A DNA stretch of 56,129 bases from Lactarius indigo (lineage: Eukaryota > Basidiomycota > Agaricomycetes > Russulales > Russulaceae). This document shows positions 54,237 through 56,129 of the stretch, piece by piece. The stretch covers positions 1-56,129 of the forward strand of contig JAFKAC010000228.1 in assembly GCA_025766275.1 (NCBI GenBank), in the 5' to 3' direction. The notes under the pieces were generated by a model, which saw only the letters and a list, made by a program, of their open reading frames with translations, was not told the DNA's origin and made no database searches. The translations under genes and the position numbers were made by a program. Position 1 is the stretch's first letter. Each line of letters opens with the position of its first letter.

Positions 54237-55795
54237 ATGCACAAGCGAACGGGCTCTCAACCTCAACCTCAGGTTCAGGCTACTTCAACAACGGCAGCAC
54301 CAGTAATAACCGCAGAGCCTTCCCAGATCCTACCAGAACCTGCCAATGAGCAAACCGGGGGCGGTGGGTTAGCTGGCTCATCCACTCTCATCGACTTCCT
54401 TCATTCCGTCCCCACACCTTTGGTCGCCCTTCTTGTTCGCCTGGCCCCGTCAGTGTCGTATCTACGTCGTGCAGCACAGATAGTCAGCTGGCAATCACCT
54501 CGGGTGGACAGTTGGCTGGTTCTCGCTACCTGGTGGGCTCTCGTTATTTTCGTCGACCCCGCGCTCAGGTCCGTAGTGTTCTCGTTTCTGTATGTTCGTG
54601 GGTTGACGACCTCATAGGTACTTTCTCCCCCTTGTAATAGCTTCTGCGGTAGCATACTTCCGACTACGGCAACCCCCAAAAGATACATCACAGCAACCTA
54701 TTACGGAGGCGGCGATTCAGGCAGCATTGAAGGACCTCGCGTCCACATCCTTCTCCCTTCCCTCCCCGCCATTCCAGCATCTCTCTCCACATCTACATTA
54801 CCGTCTTCCTCTCTCGTCCGTGCATGTGCAATCACCTTCGTCCCGTACCTCATCATTACCTACCTCATACCTGTGCGCGTCCTAGTTGGCCTCATAGGCA
54901 CAATCTTCTTGACCTATCGGGCTCCCTTCGCTCGCCTCCTCCGTGCCGCTCTCTGGCGTAGCGCCTTCGTGCGTTGGGCCCTCTACCGTTCCTGGGCCGC
55001 GCTCTCCGGGATCCCGATGCTTTCCCCAATCCCCGCCCCGACTGTCGGCGCCGCGACCAACACGATGGTCGCGGCAAAATTTCGTTTCGCCTTCACAGTG
55101 TACGAAAACCAGCGCTGGTGGATGGGGCTTGACTGGACCGCCGCGCTTCTCCCCGGTGAGCGGCCTTCGTGGTGTAGTGCCTCGCAGGCGCCGCTCTCGC
55201 CGCCCGCCGCATTCGCGTTGCCTGCGCCTACCACCGTTTTCTTACCCGTCGACGGGTCCCCAATGCGCGCGAAAAGCGCACTGCGACGTGGACATGGGCT
55301 GAACCCGAGTGGCAAGTCATTGTGCGGCGAGATGGAGAGCCGTCCACAAAGGTCGAAGGCATGGAGAACCTGGAGGGGACAGATGCGGATGGTTGGGTAT
55401 ATGGTGACAACAAGTGGGAAAGCCACAGTGACAAAGGTGGGATCGGCAAGGTTCGTAGCTCGTGGCTCTCTTTCGTTTACCCCGCCCTGACATCGTTGTA
55501 GTACACGCGCCACCGCCGTTGGGCGCGCGTTGCCTTTCTGACAGAGACGACAGAGCGTGTGGAACCTGGGCCGACAGGTGTTTCACGTGAGGAGGGAGAC
55601 CTGCGCTCGCTTGATACGTTGCCGAACGGCGACGGTAAAGAGCAGCAGAAAATCAGTGAGAAAGAAAACGAAAAGAGACACAAGCCCTCCGGAGATCCCA
55701 CCTCTTCGAACGATGGGCGTAAGTCGATCGGACTAGGCGTGGTCGGAGGCGGCATTAGGCAGAGACTGCAGGCGGCAGTGTCGGGTTCACACTAG
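54237..55795 (+). CDS. Dysferlin-domain peroxin, Pex24/Pex30 type, frame interrupted twice
   Basis: A membrane protein of the ER/peroxisome contact family. Exon 1 (from 54,237) encodes a Gln/Pro-rich tail and TLIDFLHSVPTPLVALLVRL. Later parts show two hydrophobic segments (ALRYFLPLVIASAVAYF; CAITFVPYLIITYLIPVRVL) and the DysF signature halves RFAFTVYENQRWWMGLDWTA, WTWAEPEWQV, DGWVYGDNKWESHSDKGG and YTRHRRWARVAF. The intron before the last exon is clear (about 55,451-55,500). Two joins cannot be made in frame with normal introns: near 54,741-54,751, and near 55,245-55,275. Either small indels in the assembly or a decaying gene would explain this; the strongly conserved protein motifs favour assembly errors. 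Confidence 0.78.
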
Positions 55796-56062
55796 TGGTC
55801 ATCCACGCTATTTTCTTGTAGCCCTGTACAACATCTATCACACACATCGCGTATCAACGCTGTGTCAACATATATTAACATTATAATAACTTGAACGTGG
55901 CTAGCAGTCCAAAATCAGCAATGGGTTCTCGCCGATATATCACTATCTTTTGCAGTCGTCGTACGATCACGCTACTGGTCAGCGCTGTCAGCGTGCACTC
56001 TGTGAGAGAAACCTTATCATGTTATCAACACTTGGCTCTTTGCCTATCTCTCGATCATCATC
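55796..56062. other. Spacer between the peroxin gene and the last gene
   Basis: 3' flank of the peroxin gene and 5' leader of the truncated gene at the edge; no other feature seen. Confidence 0.4.
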
Positions 56063-56129
56063 ATGTCTAATGGCGACGAAAAACGGGCTCTTATCCAAAG
56101 AGCGAAATCCAAAGGAGTCAAAACATGTC
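56063..56129 (+). CDS. Start of an unidentified gene, cut by the window end
   Basis: An ATG at 56,063 in a good context (ATCATCATG) opens 22 codons reading MSNGDEKRALIQRAKSKGVK and on past the edge without a stop. The charged start resembles the opening of several cytosolic helical-repeat proteins but is too short to assign. Confidence 0.4.
   Translation, partial: MSNGDEKRALIQRAKSKGVKTC

Overview
The window is from a filamentous basidiomycete, probably an agaricomycete. The evidence is dense, short introns (about 45-70 nt, GT-AG, with one GC-AG), closely packed genes on both strands, and fungal-type housekeeping genes (CCR4, diphosphomevalonate decarboxylase, muskelin, GPI18/PIG-V, a dysferlin-domain peroxin). 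Rhizoctonia or Ceratobasidium-like fungi would fit, but species was not determined. Exon models were built by hand from splice signals, reading-frame phase and family motifs. Where all phases close, the model is given as complete.

Region 1, about 1-23,720, is an unusual tandem array with every gene on the minus strand. The repeated unit holds two related genes. The A gene encodes an N-terminal hydrophobic anchor, a variable Pro/Ser/Tyr linker, a DUF1771 helical domain and a C-terminal Smr domain. The B gene encodes a shorter DUF1771-Smr protein without the anchor. Eight A copies are visible: A1, A2, A3, A6, A7 and A8 look intact, A4 and A5 are broken. Between them lie B copies: B6 and B8 are intact, B4 is a full-length pseudogene, and B0, B1, B2, B3 and B7 are exon-sized relics. 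A genes have four exons. B genes have five, including an 11-nt microexon exactly where A is uninterrupted. The A paralogues differ mainly in tandem amplification of an N-terminal membrane cassette (1 to 6 copies) and in linker repeats. A7 and A8 share a 135-bp identical tract over the DUF1771 core. This array is the strongest candidate for an undescribed system: a diversifying family of membrane-anchored Smr proteins beside a soluble sister family that repeatedly decays.

Region 2, about 24,090-42,050, is housekeeping. In order: muskelin (-), CCR4 deadenylase (-) divergent from diphosphomevalonate decarboxylase (+), a pterin-4a-carbinolamine dehydratase-like protein (+), a ZCCHC9-like zinc-knuckle protein (+), an aldo/keto reductase (+) convergent with a Yippee protein (-), an Rpr2/Rpp21 RNase P/MRP subunit (+), a gene-free 1.4 kb, a MoxR/Mg-chelatase-like protein lacking an obvious Walker A (-), and a disordered basic protein (+).

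Region 3, about 42,540-56,129, holds a very large intron-rich gene (+) for a single-pass membrane protein with many DUF3712-like domains. It is followed by GPI18/PIG-V (-) head-to-head with a Pex24/Pex30-type dysferlin-domain gene (+) whose frame is interrupted twice, and the first codons of another gene at the right edge. No tRNA, rRNA, CRISPR or complete transposon was recognised.
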